64,000 nt of DNA from Thermorudis peleae (GCF_000744775.1 NZ_JQMP01000003.1:1240001-1304000), one strand, 5' to 3'; shown: positions 43,800 to 52,653, counted from the first letter of the stretch. Translations and numbers: made by a program. The notes: a model not told the origin generated them from the letters alone.

Positions 43800-44807
43800 T
43801 TATGAAGGGATTTCCCGTGCCTTTAACCAGGGCATCATTGCCCGCAGTTGCTCGCCAACCTTCTCGATGGGGTGATTGAGCGCCTCCTGGCGCATGCGGT
43901 AGAAGTTCGGGCGCCCGTTTTCGTTCTCGGCGATCCACTGCTGGGCAAAGCGTCCGCTTTGAATGTCTTGCAGGATCTGGTGCATCGTCTCACGGACGCG
44001 CTCGTCAATAATTTTCGGCCCGCTTACGTAGTCGCCGTATTCAGCAGTATCGCTGACCGAATAGCGCATGAACTTGAGGCCACCTTCGTAGATCAGGTCA
44101 ACGATGAGCTTCAGTTCATTCAGGACCTCGAAGTAGGCCAACTCCGGCTGGTAACCAGCCTCGACAAGCGTCTCAAACCCCGCGAGGATCAAGTGGCTGA
44201 CGCCGCCGCAGAGGACGGCTTGCTCACCGAAGAGGTCGGTCTCGGTTTCTTCCTTGAATGTCGTTTCCAGTACGCCAGCTTTCGTGCACCCAAGGCCCTT
44301 GGCGTAGGCGAGGGCAATCTGCTTCGCCTGGCCGCTTGCGTCTTGATGAACAGCCAGAAGCGCTGGCACACCGATGCCCTGAGTGAAGAGGTCGCGCAAC
44401 ACATGCCCTGGGCTCTTCGGAGCGATCATGGTGACGTCGACATCGGGCGGTGGGACAATGCGGCCATAGTGAATGTTGAACCCATGGGCGAACATCAGCA
44501 CTTTGCCTGGCTTGAGCTCAGGAGCGACATGCTCGTCGTAGACGGGCTTTTGGACGTGGTCGGGAATGAGCATCGAGATGACATCGGCTCGCGCGGCTGC
44601 TTCGCGAACAGGCAAGACGTCGAAGCCATCGGCTTGCGCACGTTCGCGACTGCGGCTGCCTTCGTGCAAGCCGACGACGACCGTGATGCCGCTGTCACGA
44701 AGATTTTGGGCATGGGCATGCCCTTGACTGCCGTACCCTAAGACGGCAACCGTCTTCCCTTGCAGGTACGAGAGATCAGCGTCTTTATCGTAGTAGATAA
44801 CGGCCAT
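43800..44807 (-). CDS. ilvC: Ketol-acid reductoisomerase (class I)
   Basis: A 335-residue KARI, the second common step of valine and isoleucine synthesis. The NADPH-binding Rossmann motif is [20 protein letters not shown], followed by [20 protein letters not shown], whose charged residues fit NADPH preference. The metal-site region has [20 protein letters not shown] followed by [16 protein letters not shown] and [20 protein letters not shown]. The length is that of the short class I form. It is the third gene of ilvB-ilvN-ilvC, 31 bases after ilvN, and so falls under the leader attenuator upstream of ilvB. Confidence 0.98.
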   Translation of the reverse strand: MAVIYYDKDADLSYLQGKTVAVLGYGSQGHAHAQNLRDSGITVVVGLHEGSRSRERAQADGFDVLPVREAAARADVISMLIPDHVQKPVYDEHVAPELKPGKVLMFAHGFNIHYGRIVPPPDVDVTMIAPKSPGHVLRDLFTQGIGVPALLAVHQDASGQAKQIALAYAKGLGCTKAGVLETTFKEETETDLFGEQAVLCGGVSHLILAGFETLVEAGYQPELAYFEVLNELKLIVDLIYEGGLKFMRYSVSDTAEYGDYVSGPKIIDERVRETMHQILQDIQSGRFAQQWIAENENGRPNFYRMRQEALNHPIEKVGEQLRAMMPWLKAREIPS

Positions 44808-44838
44808 ACCCCTCCGTCCTTCACACTCAGCCGCTGGC

Positions 44839-45357
44839 TTATGCGACGACCTGCGGCTCCTTGACCATCACTGCACGGCTGCCTCGTGCCATGGCGACGA
44901 CGCCCGTCCGCGCGACTTCTTTGATGCCGTATGGTCGGATCATCGTCAAGAGGGATTCGATTTTCTCTGACGGCCCAGTGACCTCGATGATTAACGAATC
45001 AGGGGCTGCATCAACGATGCGTGCCCGGTAGACATCCGTGACCAAGCGCATAATGTCAGAGCGTGTCCGCTCTGTTGCGGTTACTTTAACAAGGGCTAAT
45101 TCGCGCTGAATGAGATTCTCGTCGGTCACGTCTTGGATCTTGATGACTTCAAGAATTTTGTACAGTTGCTTAACGAGTTGTTCGATCTTCTGATCGTCTC
45201 CTTTCGCGACCAACGTGATGCGCGATAATCCAGACGTCTCACTTGGGCCGACGGCAATGCTATCGATGTTGAACCCACGTTGCCGAAAAAGGCTAACGAT
45301 CCGGTTCATCACGCCAGGCTTGTCTTCGACGAGCACGACCAGCGTGTGGCTGCGCAC
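44839..45357 (-). CDS. ilvN: Acetolactate synthase small (regulatory) subunit
   Basis: A 172-residue regulatory subunit. The N-terminal ACT domain starts [20 protein letters not shown] with [20 protein letters not shown]. This part binds valine for feedback inhibition in relatives. The C-terminal half ([40 protein letters not shown]) is the second conserved domain. The GTG start at 45357 lies only 3 bases after the ilvB stop, so translation is coupled to that of the large subunit. Confidence 0.96.
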   Translation of the reverse strand: MRSHTLVVLVEDKPGVMNRIVSLFRQRGFNIDSIAVGPSETSGLSRITLVAKGDDQKIEQLVKQLYKILEVIKIQDVTDENLIQRELALVKVTATERTRSDIMRLVTDVYRARIVDAAPDSLIIEVTGPSEKIESLLTMIRPYGIKEVARTGVVAMARGSRAVMVKEPQVVA

Positions 45358-45360
45358 GGC

Positions 45361-47094
45361 CTACCATTCCCCTTCCGGCTCATCGATCATCTCGCGGAAC
45401 GAGCCGCCTGACGGAATCATTGGATACACGTTCTCTTCCTGATTCACCACGAATTCGATCAGCGCTGGGCCGCGGAAAGACTGGGCCCACGTAATTGCTT
45501 CATCGACTTCAGCCGGACGTGTCACCCGCCGCGCCGGCATGCGGTAGGCCTGGCCAAGCAGGACATAATCCGGGCTGCTGATTGGGGTCTCAGAGTAGTT
45601 CCGGTTGTGGAACAACTGCTGCCATTGTCGCACCATGCCGAGATAGCCGTTGTTAATAATAGCCACCTTAACGTTGCATCCCTCATCGACGATAGTGGCG
45701 AATTCGTGGAGTGTCATCTGCACGCCACCATCGCCAACAACGCACCAGACCTCGGCTTCCGGCCTGCCGAGCGCCACGCCCATCGCTGCCGGCACAGCAA
45801 AGCCCATCGTGCCCAGCCCGCCAGAGGTGATCCACTGGTTGGGGTAATCACAGCGATAGATTTGGGCAGCCCACATCTGGTGCTGACCGACATCGGTGAC
45901 CACGAGCGCGCGCCCCTCAGTGAGCGCATGCAAGCGGGCCATCACGTACTGCGGTTGCAAAGCTCCGTTGGGGCCGGATGGCTCCGTGCGAATTGGTCGA
46001 TACCAGCTGCGGATCTGCTCCAGCCATTCGTCATGGCGCAATGGTTCGAGTTCTTCGAGGAGCAGCTTCAGGGCTTCGCGCGCATCGCCCACAACCGGGA
46101 CTTCAGTCTTCAGCACTTTCCCGATCTCAGCAGGATCGATATCGATGTGGATGATCTTGGCGTGCGGGGCGAACTCGCTCGGTCGTCCGGTAACGCGATC
46201 GTCAAACCGCATGCCGATCCCGATGATCAAATCGGCTTCGTGGATGGCCCGGTTCGCATGTGCATACCCGTGCATCCCAACCATGCCTAGGCAGAGCGGA
46301 TGCGAAGCAGGGAAGCCGCCGATGCCGAGGAGAGTTAGCCCGACTGGAATCTGCGTGCGCTCTGCAAAGGCGATCAACTCTGACGTCGCTCCACTGATGA
46401 GAATGCCGTGGCCAGCGAGGATCAGCGGGCGCTCGGACTGGCGAATTAATTCGGCGGCTTTGCGAATTTGTCGCCGATGCGGAACGATTGTTGGCTTGTA
46501 TCCTGGAAGGTTGAGCGGCTGCGGAGGGGCAAGATACCCCTTTGCGAGCTGTACATCTTTCGGAATATCGACAAGCACAGGGCCGGGGCGACCGCTCCGC
46601 GCTAGGTAAAACGCTTTCTGAATTGCCGGACCGATTTCCTCTACACTACGGATGACCATGTTGTACTTGGTAATCGGGATGGTGATGCCGGTAATGTCGG
46701 TTTCTTGAAAAGCGTCCATGCCAATCACATTCTGAGGCACTTGACCGGTAATGGCGACAATCGGAACCGAGTCCATCATTGCCGTAGCGATGCCCGTGAC
46801 CAGGTTGGTCGCTCCTGGTCCCGACGTTGCCAAACACACGCCGACTTTGCCTGTGGCGCGCGCGTAGCCATCTGCGGCATGGGCAGCACCTTGCTCATGA
46901 CGCACAAGGACGTGGTGGATCGGAAACTCCGGCAAAACGTCATAGAGAGGGATAACGGCTCCACCCGGGTAGCCAAAGATGAGATCGACTCCCTCGCGCA
47001 CGAGTGCTTGACAGATGAGCCGAGCACCGAGTTGTGGTCCAGCATGCGTTTCGGCTGTCGTGGGCGGCGATGTTGGACGCGTTTCAACGGCCAT
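45361..47094 (-). CDS. ilvB: Acetolactate synthase large (catalytic) subunit
   Basis: A 577-residue ThDP/FAD enzyme for the first step of branched-chain amino acid synthesis. The catalytic Glu is in VLVRHEQGAAHAADGYARAT, the FAD region in GMRFDDRVTGRPSEFAPHAK and the ThDP-Mg motif in VVGDGGVQMTLHEFATIVDE, with NIx-type end VKVAIINNGYLGMVRQWQQL. The ATG at 47094 has AGGGAGGA 8 bases upstream. The start lies 38 bases after the attenuator terminator stem. Large and small subunit genes are adjacent, as usual. Confidence 0.97.
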   Translation of the reverse strand: MAVETRPTSPPTTAETHAGPQLGARLICQALVREGVDLIFGYPGGAVIPLYDVLPEFPIHHVLVRHEQGAAHAADGYARATGKVGVCLATSGPGATNLVTGIATAMMDSVPIVAITGQVPQNVIGMDAFQETDITGITIPITKYNMVIRSVEEIGPAIQKAFYLARSGRPGPVLVDIPKDVQLAKGYLAPPQPLNLPGYKPTIVPHRRQIRKAAELIRQSERPLILAGHGILISGATSELIAFAERTQIPVGLTLLGIGGFPASHPLCLGMVGMHGYAHANRAIHEADLIIGIGMRFDDRVTGRPSEFAPHAKIIHIDIDPAEIGKVLKTEVPVVGDAREALKLLLEELEPLRHDEWLEQIRSWYRPIRTEPSGPNGALQPQYVMARLHALTEGRALVVTDVGQHQMWAAQIYRCDYPNQWITSGGLGTMGFAVPAAMGVALGRPEAEVWCVVGDGGVQMTLHEFATIVDEGCNVKVAIINNGYLGMVRQWQQLFHNRNYSETPISSPDYVLLGQAYRMPARRVTRPAEVDEAITWAQSFRGPALIEFVVNQEENVYPMIPSGGSFREMIDEPEGEW

Positions 47095-47131
47095 CGGTTT
47101 GATCCTCCCTTCACCCTTCCAGGTAAACAAT

Positions 47132-47214
47132 TGAGCCTCCCGCGTTCGGGAGGCTCACGAGTCTGCTGCTTGCGTTCCGTTTTGCGTTACGGCCTCGCCC
47201 TGCCTCCCGAACGC
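47132..47214 (-). promoter_or_regulatory. ilv attenuator: terminator and competing antiterminator
   Basis: Minus strand: the terminator is TGAGCCTCCCG-aacg-CGGGAGGCTCA (47157-47132) followed by ATTGTTT. An upstream segment GCGTTCGGGAGGC (47214-47202), inside the leader-peptide frame, is perfectly complementary over 13 bases to GCCTCCCGAACGC (47154-47142), which is the terminator's 5' arm and loop. The two helices cannot coexist. This is the layout of translation-coupled attenuation. Confidence 0.85.
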
Positions 47215-47357
47215 CCGAGTGGCTCCGTAATGCCTACTACGATGCTAAGGAGGAGAAGAGCGAGCGAAGAGACAAGGATAGCATGAGCACTAACCAGCCG
47301 CACGCTATTCGGCTGGTGCAACAGCATCGCTTGTTGCCGTGATTGCCCTGTGCTCAC
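47187..47357 (-). CDS. ilv leader peptide, 56 codons
   Basis: GTG 47357 to TAA 47187, with AAGGAG exactly 8 bases before the start. Residues 27-43 read ILVSSLALLLLSIVVGI: 12 of 17 are Leu, Ile or Val. This is the control-codon cluster expected for branched-chain amino acid attenuation. The rest is polar, ending in a basic tail. The antiterminator strand (47214-47202) lies at codons 48-52, just beyond a ribosome stalled in the cluster, and would be covered by a ribosome waiting at the stop codon. An internal in-frame ATG at 47327 could also start the peptide. The gene precedes ilvBNC and has its own strong promoter. Confidence 0.85.
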   Translation of the reverse strand: MSTGQSRQQAMLLHQPNSVRLVSAHAILVSSLALLLLSIVVGITEPLGRSGGRARP

Positions 47358-47383
47358 GCACCCGTCTCCTTACCGTTAGCATC

Positions 47384-47412
47384 AGCGTAGCAGGCATTCG
47401 CTGTGCTGTCAA
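47384..47412 (-). promoter_or_regulatory. Sigma70-type promoter of the ilv operon
   Basis: Minus-strand TTGACA (47412-47407), 17 bases, TACGCT (47389-47384). Transcription should start near 47377, giving a leader of about 280 bases. Between here and the permease gene ending at 47568 I see nothing recognisable. Confidence 0.8.
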
Positions 47413-47567
47413 GCCCTACGTTCGGCCAATTCCCGCCCGTGAGGCGATGGTGGGCCGCTGGTGGGGGTGAGCAGGTAATGACCATTCGTCGCGCTGCAAG
47501 TGCACCGCGGCCATGCAATCCCTGTCGTGTTGCATCGGTACCGCTCACTTACTTGGACACAAGCCAC

Positions 47568-48515
47568 TTAGTCCGACAACCGCGGATCAAGCGCGTCACG
47601 AAGGCCATTCCCAAAGAGGTTAATGGCCAAGACAGTAATGTAGATCATAAATCCCGGAATGAAGACGAGCCACCAAGCGCGCGAGAGATACTGCTGCGCC
47701 TCGTTGAGCATGTTGCCCCAGGAAGGCGTTGGAACATGGACGCCAAGCCCAAGGAAGCTGAGTGCGGCCTCTGTGAGAATAAACGCAGGAATGGCCAGGG
47801 TGGCCCAGACGATGATGATCGGTGTGAGGTTCGGCACCATATGCCGGAAAATAACCCGTGCGTCGGAGGCGCCTAACACGCGTGCGGCCATGACATAATC
47901 GCGACTCTTTAAGCTCAAGACTTCGCCGCGGATCAATCGGGCAAGTCCCATCCAGCTGAAGAGTGCGATGACAAAGGCTAGCCCAATCCAGTTCACCTGG
48001 AAGAGCGAATTGACGAAAATGAGCAGGAATAGGGCTGGAAAGGCGAGTAGGATATCGACGAGCCGCATAATGATGGAATCAACAAGACCACCATAATAGC
48101 CGGCGATTGCTCCCATCGGCACGCCGATCAAGAGCGCACTCGCTGTGGCGAGAATACCGACTGTCATCGAGACACGGCCACCGTAAGCGAGGCGGGTGAG
48201 GATATCGCGGCCGAGGTTGTCGCTGCCTAAGATGTACCCATCGGTGAAGGGTGGCTCAAGGCCGTGCAACAGCGACTGGTCCGCGTAGCTTTTATGCGTG
48301 ATGAAGTGGGAAATCAGCGGAGCACCGTAACTGAACGCCATAATGAGGACTGTCACAATCAAGGAGAGGACTGCCAAACGGTTACGGCGAAAGCGCATCC
48401 AGGCTTGTTCGAAGTAGCCGCGTTGCTTCGTTCGTGCTGCCCGGCTTAAGTCTGGCCGGACAAGGACACCCGCTTCACCTGACGCTGAGCCAAACTGTCG
48501 TTCTGCCTCGACCAT
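47568..48515 (-). CDS. ABC transporter permease, DppC/OppC type
   Basis: A 315-residue inner-membrane permease of the peptide/nickel importer family. The N-terminal OppC-type segment AWMRFRRNRLAVLSLIVTVL holds the first helix. The periplasmic loop has GSDNLGRDILTRLAYGGRVS, typical of the family, and the EAA loop is MAARVLGASDARVIFRHMVP. Five further helices follow, ending near LAINLFGNGLRDALDPRL. It is the last of three importer genes (binding protein, DppB type, DppC type). No ATPase genes of the importer are in the window. Confidence 0.95.
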   Translation of the reverse strand: MVEAERQFGSASGEAGVLVRPDLSRAARTKQRGYFEQAWMRFRRNRLAVLSLIVTVLIMAFSYGAPLISHFITHKSYADQSLLHGLEPPFTDGYILGSDNLGRDILTRLAYGGRVSMTVGILATASALLIGVPMGAIAGYYGGLVDSIIMRLVDILLAFPALFLLIFVNSLFQVNWIGLAFVIALFSWMGLARLIRGEVLSLKSRDYVMAARVLGASDARVIFRHMVPNLTPIIIVWATLAIPAFILTEAALSFLGLGVHVPTPSWGNMLNEAQQYLSRAWWLVFIPGFMIYITVLAINLFGNGLRDALDPRLSD

Positions 48516-48544
48516 GATTCTCTACCCTTTCCTGCTGTGCGCTG

Positions 48545-49513
48545 CTAATCAAAGCGCACGCGCGGGTCAAGCTGGGCATAGACAATGTCTGCCAACAGGT
48601 TTGCGAGCACCGTCAGGATCGAGATGAACAGCACGGTATCCATAATCACGGTATAGTCACGCTTGAACGTTGAGTCGACGATCAGTCGTCCAAGACCATT
48701 CCACGAGAAAATCGTTTCAGTGATCACGGCGCCGCTGAAGAGTCCGGGGAGATCGAGTCCCAACAGCGTCACTAAGGGCAGAATCGCATTGCGAAAGCCG
48801 TGGCGGAAGATGACCAAGCGCTGTGGCAAGCCCTTCGCCTCGGCAATGCGCATATAGTCTTGCCGCAAGACTTCAAGCATTTGCGAGCGGATATAGCGCG
48901 TCCACCCGGCTGTCTGAACGAAGGCGAGGGTGAACGCCGGCATGATCAAGTGGATGATGCGGTCGCCGATACCCCCACCACTTCGCAGGTCGTACATGCC
49001 GCCAGGCGGGAGACTCGGCAGACCCCACTCGCGGAATTTGACGGAGAAAACAATGATGAGCATCAGACCCAGCCAGAACGTTGGAACGGCAAAGCCTGCT
49101 ACAGCGCCAACTGTGGTGATCTGGTCGAACCAGGAATTACGCTTCACAGCAGCGAACACACCAATGGGGATTGAAACAAGGAGTGCCAAAAGGAGGGATG
49201 TACCGGTCAGCAAGAGCGTGTTCGGCAGCTTTTCCATGATGAGCTTGCTGACGGGTTGATAGGTCACCAGCGAGATACCAAGGTCACCGCGGGCAATGTT
49301 GCTCAGCCACTGGAAGTAACGAATGTAGATCGGTTGGTCAAGGCCAAGCTGATGACGGATTCGCGCAATATCTTCTGGCCGAATGCCCGGCTGGAATGCC
49401 AGGTCGGATAGCGGGCTCCCAGGCACAAGGTTGGCAATGGCGAAGGTCACGAAGGTAATGCCAATGACAATTGGGATGAGTTGAATGAGACGCCAGAGGA
49501 TGTAGCGACCCAT
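48545..49513 (-). CDS. ABC transporter permease, DppB/OppB type
   Basis: A 322-residue peptide-importer permease. Its N-terminus RYILWRLIQLIPIVIGITFV and the loop GIRPEDIARIRHQLGLDQPI are classic OppB features. The EAA loop is RIAEAKGLPQRLVIFRHGFR followed by NAILPLVTLLGLDLPGLFSG and ETIFSWNGLGRLIVDSTFKR. About six membrane helices. It lies 29 bases upstream of the DppC-type gene and 77 bases after the binding-protein stop, with an intercistronic hairpin between. Confidence 0.95.
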   Translation of the reverse strand: MGRYILWRLIQLIPIVIGITFVTFAIANLVPGSPLSDLAFQPGIRPEDIARIRHQLGLDQPIYIRYFQWLSNIARGDLGISLVTYQPVSKLIMEKLPNTLLLTGTSLLLALLVSIPIGVFAAVKRNSWFDQITTVGAVAGFAVPTFWLGLMLIIVFSVKFREWGLPSLPPGGMYDLRSGGGIGDRIIHLIMPAFTLAFVQTAGWTRYIRSQMLEVLRQDYMRIAEAKGLPQRLVIFRHGFRNAILPLVTLLGLDLPGLFSGAVITETIFSWNGLGRLIVDSTFKRDYTVIMDTVLFISILTVLANLLADIVYAQLDPRVRFD

Positions 49514-49539
49514 ACGACGTGCCTTCCATTACGCAATCA

Positions 49540-49575
49540 GCGAGGCGAGGAGGGGATTCCCCTCGCTCGCCTCGC
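49540..49575 (-). terminator. Intercistronic hairpin after the binding-protein gene
   Basis: A 10-bp outer stem GCGAGGCGAG/CTCGCCTCGC (49540-49549 with 49566-49575) continues, past one unpaired base, into an inner GAGGGG/CCCCTC stem with loop ATT. There is no T-run, so it more likely stabilises the upstream message than stops transcription, giving more binding protein than permease. Confidence 0.5.
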
Positions 49576-49590
49576 CATTGACCGCATGCA

Positions 49591-51402
49591 CTAGCTTTCT
49601 ACCCACCACTGATGGGCATTGAAGCGGTCGTCAACGGCATTCGGGAAGAGGTTATGGACGCGCTTGTTAACGACCGCGATTGCCTGCGGAAAATCGAGGA
49701 TCGCGTTTGGCAAATCCTCCATAATGATGTTCTGCATCTGGGTGTAGAGATCCTTGCGCTTCTGGACATCGGTTGTCTTGATAGCTTCGTCGAGGAGTTG
49801 ATCGACCTGCGGGTTACTGTACTTGTTCATGTTAAACCCGCCTTCGTAGGCCGAGCTCTTCCACATGGTGCTTTGATCAGGGTCGACATCCCAGACGAAG
49901 CCGACGAGGAACATTTCGAAATCCTTGCTACCGGTGATGCGGTTGAGGAAGGCATTCCATTCTTCTGTCTGCGGCTTGCATTCGACGCCGATCTTCTTCC
50001 ACTGCTCTTGGAAGACGGCAACGTACTGTTCGCGAATCTTGTTGCCAGCATTGGTGTAGACCGTGAAGGAGAGCCGCTTGCCATTCTTCTGCCGGATACC
50101 GTCAGGGCCAGGTGTCCAGCCAGCCTGGTCAAGCAGTTGCTTGGCCTTATCCGGGTTGTACTCGTACTTCAGCTTGATCGCGTCAGGATTATATGCCCAG
50201 GAGAGAACTGGCATGGTGCCGACCGCAACCCGGCCGTAACCAAGCCGGATCGACTTGATCATCGCTTCGCGATCGAGAGCGTAGAGCAATGCCTGCCGAA
50301 CTTCTTTCTCTTGGAACAGCGTCGTCTTCTGTGGGTCAAGCTGGTAGGAGTAGAACGTGAATGAGAAGGTGTCATAGACCACCACATTGAGGTTCGGCTG
50401 GCTCTTGATATCTTGCACTTGAGAAGGATCAATCCCACCGTAATCAATCTCACCAGTCTTGAGTTGCTGTGCGACAACGTTCGAATCAGGAACGACCTTG
50501 TAGATGTAGCGGTCAAGGTTTGGCTCGCCCTGCCAGTACTTGGGGTTCTTCACCAGCGTGATGTGGTCATCCTTGACCCATTCCTCGAACATGAACGGAC
50601 CAGTACCGATGGTACGACCTTTCTGCCCAGTCGAGAATGGATCTTTTGCCAAATTTGCTGGTTGCACGTCTTTCAAGATGTGCTGAGGAATAATACCGTA
50701 GACCGTATTCGAGACAAGGAACGGAGCAGCTGGCGCATTCAGCGTGAACTTGATCGTGTGATCATCAACGACGTCTACCGACTTAACCCGTTCAGTCAAT
50801 TCAGCAGTGCGCGGCGACTTGGTGTCCTTATTCATGAGCATGTCGTAAGTGAACTTGACGTCGTTGGCAGTGAATGGCTGGCCGTCTTGCCAGTTGATGC
50901 CCTTGCGAAGCATGAAGGTGTATGTGATACCGTCCGAGGAAATGTCCCACTTCTCTGCTAAACGTCCAGCGGGTAGCACAGTTTGGGGGTCAATAAAGAT
51001 CATGCCTTCAAAAATGAGCCCGGATACGGCACCCGATGCGGTGTCACTGACAAGAACGGGATTCAGGGTCTTCGCGTCAGCGAAGCTCCCTTCAATCAGA
51101 GTGCCACCTTTGTGCTTCGCTGGCTCAATGGTGAATTTCTGCCCAGTCGCTGTTGCCGCAGCCGAAGGTGTCGCGCCGGCCGTCGCCGCAGCGGTTGGAC
51201 TCCCCATGCTTGTGCCACCAGTCGTTGGCGAAGCCTGCTGGGCCGGCGCTTTGGTTGCTTGAGCCGGAGCAGCCGTTGGTGTGGCATTGCCGCCCCCGCC
51301 GCATGCCGCAAGGAGCGCTGCGCCGGAGACCCCTACGCCGAGTGCCAAGGCTCGACGCAGCATTTGTCGTCGGGTCAAGGGACCCCGCAAAAATTGCTGC
51401 AC
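49591..51402 (-). CDS. Extracytoplasmic peptide-binding lipoprotein (SBP family 5)
   Basis: A 603-residue substrate-binding protein. The N-terminus has a twin-arginine-like signal (LTRRQMLRRALALGVGVSGA) and a lipobox ALLAACGG, so it is an anchored lipoprotein. A Thr/Ala/Pro-rich linker follows to about residue 85. The SBP_bac_5 domain has GGTLIEGSFADAKTLNPVLV, LAEKWDISSDGITYTFMLRK and GINWQDGQPFTANDVKFTYD, then QALLYALDREAMIKSIRLGY. It probably brings oligopeptides to the two permeases downstream. Its transcript has a long leader with a promoter at 51748, a 33-codon ORF and a terminator hairpin. Confidence 0.95.
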   Translation of the reverse strand: MQQFLRGPLTRRQMLRRALALGVGVSGAALLAACGGGGNATPTAAPAQATKAPAQQASPTTGGTSMGSPTAAATAGATPSAAATATGQKFTIEPAKHKGGTLIEGSFADAKTLNPVLVSDTASGAVSGLIFEGMIFIDPQTVLPAGRLAEKWDISSDGITYTFMLRKGINWQDGQPFTANDVKFTYDMLMNKDTKSPRTAELTERVKSVDVVDDHTIKFTLNAPAAPFLVSNTVYGIIPQHILKDVQPANLAKDPFSTGQKGRTIGTGPFMFEEWVKDDHITLVKNPKYWQGEPNLDRYIYKVVPDSNVVAQQLKTGEIDYGGIDPSQVQDIKSQPNLNVVVYDTFSFTFYSYQLDPQKTTLFQEKEVRQALLYALDREAMIKSIRLGYGRVAVGTMPVLSWAYNPDAIKLKYEYNPDKAKQLLDQAGWTPGPDGIRQKNGKRLSFTVYTNAGNKIREQYVAVFQEQWKKIGVECKPQTEEWNAFLNRITGSKDFEMFLVGFVWDVDPDQSTMWKSSAYEGGFNMNKYSNPQVDQLLDEAIKTTDVQKRKDLYTQMQNIIMEDLPNAILDFPQAIAVVNKRVHNLFPNAVDDRFNAHQWWVES

Positions 51403-51542
51403 CTGGTTTCCCTATTCCATCGTCGGCTGTCCTTTCCTTCCTCACTCACGTGCCAATCCAACTGACTTCCACTGCGACATACCGATCGACAACCGCGGCG
51501 GCTCTCCTCCTCTCCATTGCTCTTACGTACCCCATGAAAAAA

Positions 51543-51559
51543 GCCGCCGTTACGGCGGT
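51543..51559 (-). terminator. Rho-independent terminator in the binding-protein leader
   Basis: Minus strand: CCGCCG-taa-CGGCGG followed by CTTTTTT. It lies about 140 bases before the binding-protein start and 7 bases after the stop of the small hydrophobic ORF, so it acts either as that ORF's own terminator or as an attenuator. Confidence 0.75.
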
Positions 51560-51565
51560 AATGCA

Positions 51566-51667
51566 CTACGGAAACACAAACAGAAACCCGTATAGGGCGA
51601 GCAAAATGGGAAAGCGCAGCGCGAAGATGTGAGCAAATCTTCCTTGAAGCTGCCGTGCACCTTGCAC
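51566..51667 (-). CDS. Possible 33-residue hydrophobic leader ORF
   Basis: GTG 51667 to TAG 51566 encodes a short basic N-terminus and then HIFALRFPILLALYGFLFVF, a near-ideal membrane helix, ending in Pro and the stop. GAAGGA lies about 12 bases upstream, a long spacing. The ORF sits between a good promoter (51748-51720) and a terminator (51559-51543), so the promoter, ORF and terminator could form a self-contained small gene or a leader of the ABC operon. Translation is unproven. Confidence 0.35.
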   Translation of the reverse strand: MQGARQLQGRFAHIFALRFPILLALYGFLFVFP

Positions 51668-51719
51668 TGGTATCCGTCTGTCCTTCTCCAGCCATATATT
51701 GCAGCGGCTAGCCAGCGCA

Positions 51720-51748
51720 AGTATAGCTTATGTCAGCTCCGATGACAA
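51720..51748 (-). promoter_or_regulatory. Sigma70-type promoter of the ABC operon leader
   Basis: Minus-strand TTGTCA (51748-51743), 17 bases, TATACT (51725-51720). It gives a leader of about 310 bases before the binding-protein start. Confidence 0.7.
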
Positions 51749-51763
51749 CCCTTCTGACACCAT

Positions 51764-52348
51764 TTAGATCAAACGACCGGGAAGTCGGCGGGCAGCGTCT
51801 TGGAACGCTTTGGCGTCGTGTGGCGCAAGTGCAGCGATTTGCCCAATGAGCGTGTTAATGCGAGCAATGGCGTCGAGGAGATACTGGTCTGGTGCATGCT
51901 CTTCAAGGCCACGGCTGTGGTCAAGTGGGTCACGCCAGAGCTCGAAAGGGCGCCCTGGAGCAGTTGAGGGGCGAACTAACGCTGCGAACGGGCTGGCGGC
52001 GTCTTTGGCCTCGAGCCACCAGAGCCAGCCTTCTTCCGGTTGGGCCGCTTGGTCAAGCAGGTCAAGAGTACGGCTTGGGGCTTCAACAGAACGGAACCGC
52101 TCGCGAAGGTTACGCCGGGAGAGACGTGAGGCTGGCAACGGCTGAGGAAGGAGCAAGTTGAGGCCATGGAGTGCGGCCGTCAGCGCTTTGAGCGCCTGAT
52201 CAATGCCAGCACAGATAGCTGCTTCGACGCGCACCTGATCTTTGGCCTCAATTGCCATCGCTGCCTCACGAGCGTGGTAGCGTGCTCCTTCCAGCCGCAG
52301 GTGAGCCTGTTGTTGCGTCGGTAGCTTTTCGAGTCCGCTGTTGTTCAT
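51764..52348 (-). CDS. Unknown helical protein
   Basis: A 194-residue protein starting MNNSGLEKLPTQQQAHLRLE. The N-terminal half is helical, with Ala-rich segments (ARYHAREAAMAIEAKDQVRV, ICAGIDQALKALTAALHGLN) reminiscent of HEPN or four-helix proteins; a tryptophan-rich patch (EEGWLWWLEAKDA) follows. No signal peptide or membrane helix is seen. The ATG at 52348 has GGAGGAGG 7 bases upstream, which fixes the start; the longer open frame to 52816 crosses the SAM riboswitch and is rejected. I do not recognise the family. It is transcribed away from metX. Confidence 0.7.
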   Translation of the reverse strand: MNNSGLEKLPTQQQAHLRLEGARYHAREAAMAIEAKDQVRVEAAICAGIDQALKALTAALHGLNLLLPQPLPASRLSRRNLRERFRSVEAPSRTLDLLDQAAQPEEGWLWWLEAKDAASPFAALVRPSTAPGRPFELWRDPLDHSRGLEEHAPDQYLLDAIARINTLIGQIAALAPHDAKAFQDAARRLPGRLI

Positions 52349-52601
52349 GGGTAACCTCCTCCCGGCATCATAGCCCCTCAGTATGGTCCGAACAACAACG
52401 TGTTTGCAAGGGTGAACACTGTATTGTCTTCTCCTGCTTGGCGGACGTGCCTGCGCCTGGGCGTAGTGACGTGCCGAAAACGAGGGCAGTGGTGGTACAG
52501 TGCCGGAAGGACTGCCAAGCGCAATCCCGTACATAACGTGCCTCCAAACTGCTCTTGCTGAGCTTTGTAATAGCAACGGCGCCATGTTACCGCAGACGCT
52601 C

Positions 52602-52630
52602 TTGACATCGTGGTATTCTTCTGCTATCCT
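52602..52630 (+). promoter_or_regulatory. Sigma70-type promoter of metX
   Basis: TTGACA (52602-52607), 17 bases, TATCCT (52625-52630), just before the SAM riboswitch. In the remaining 250 bases up to the minus-strand gene start at 52348 I see no feature. Confidence 0.8.
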
Positions 52631-52653
52631 GATCGGCAACAACGCAAGAGGCC

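Noticed and set aside
46705-47286. 193-codon plus-strand ORF across the ilvB start and leader
   Set aside because: It is antisense to ilvB and to the leader peptide, has no ribosome-binding site, and its protein looks like no family. The minus-strand attenuator explains the region.
51375-51695. 106-codon ORF overlapping the binding-protein leader
   Set aside because: It reads through the terminator hairpin and overlaps the binding-protein start out of frame. Its composition is Cys/Arg/Ser-rich and unlike a folded protein.
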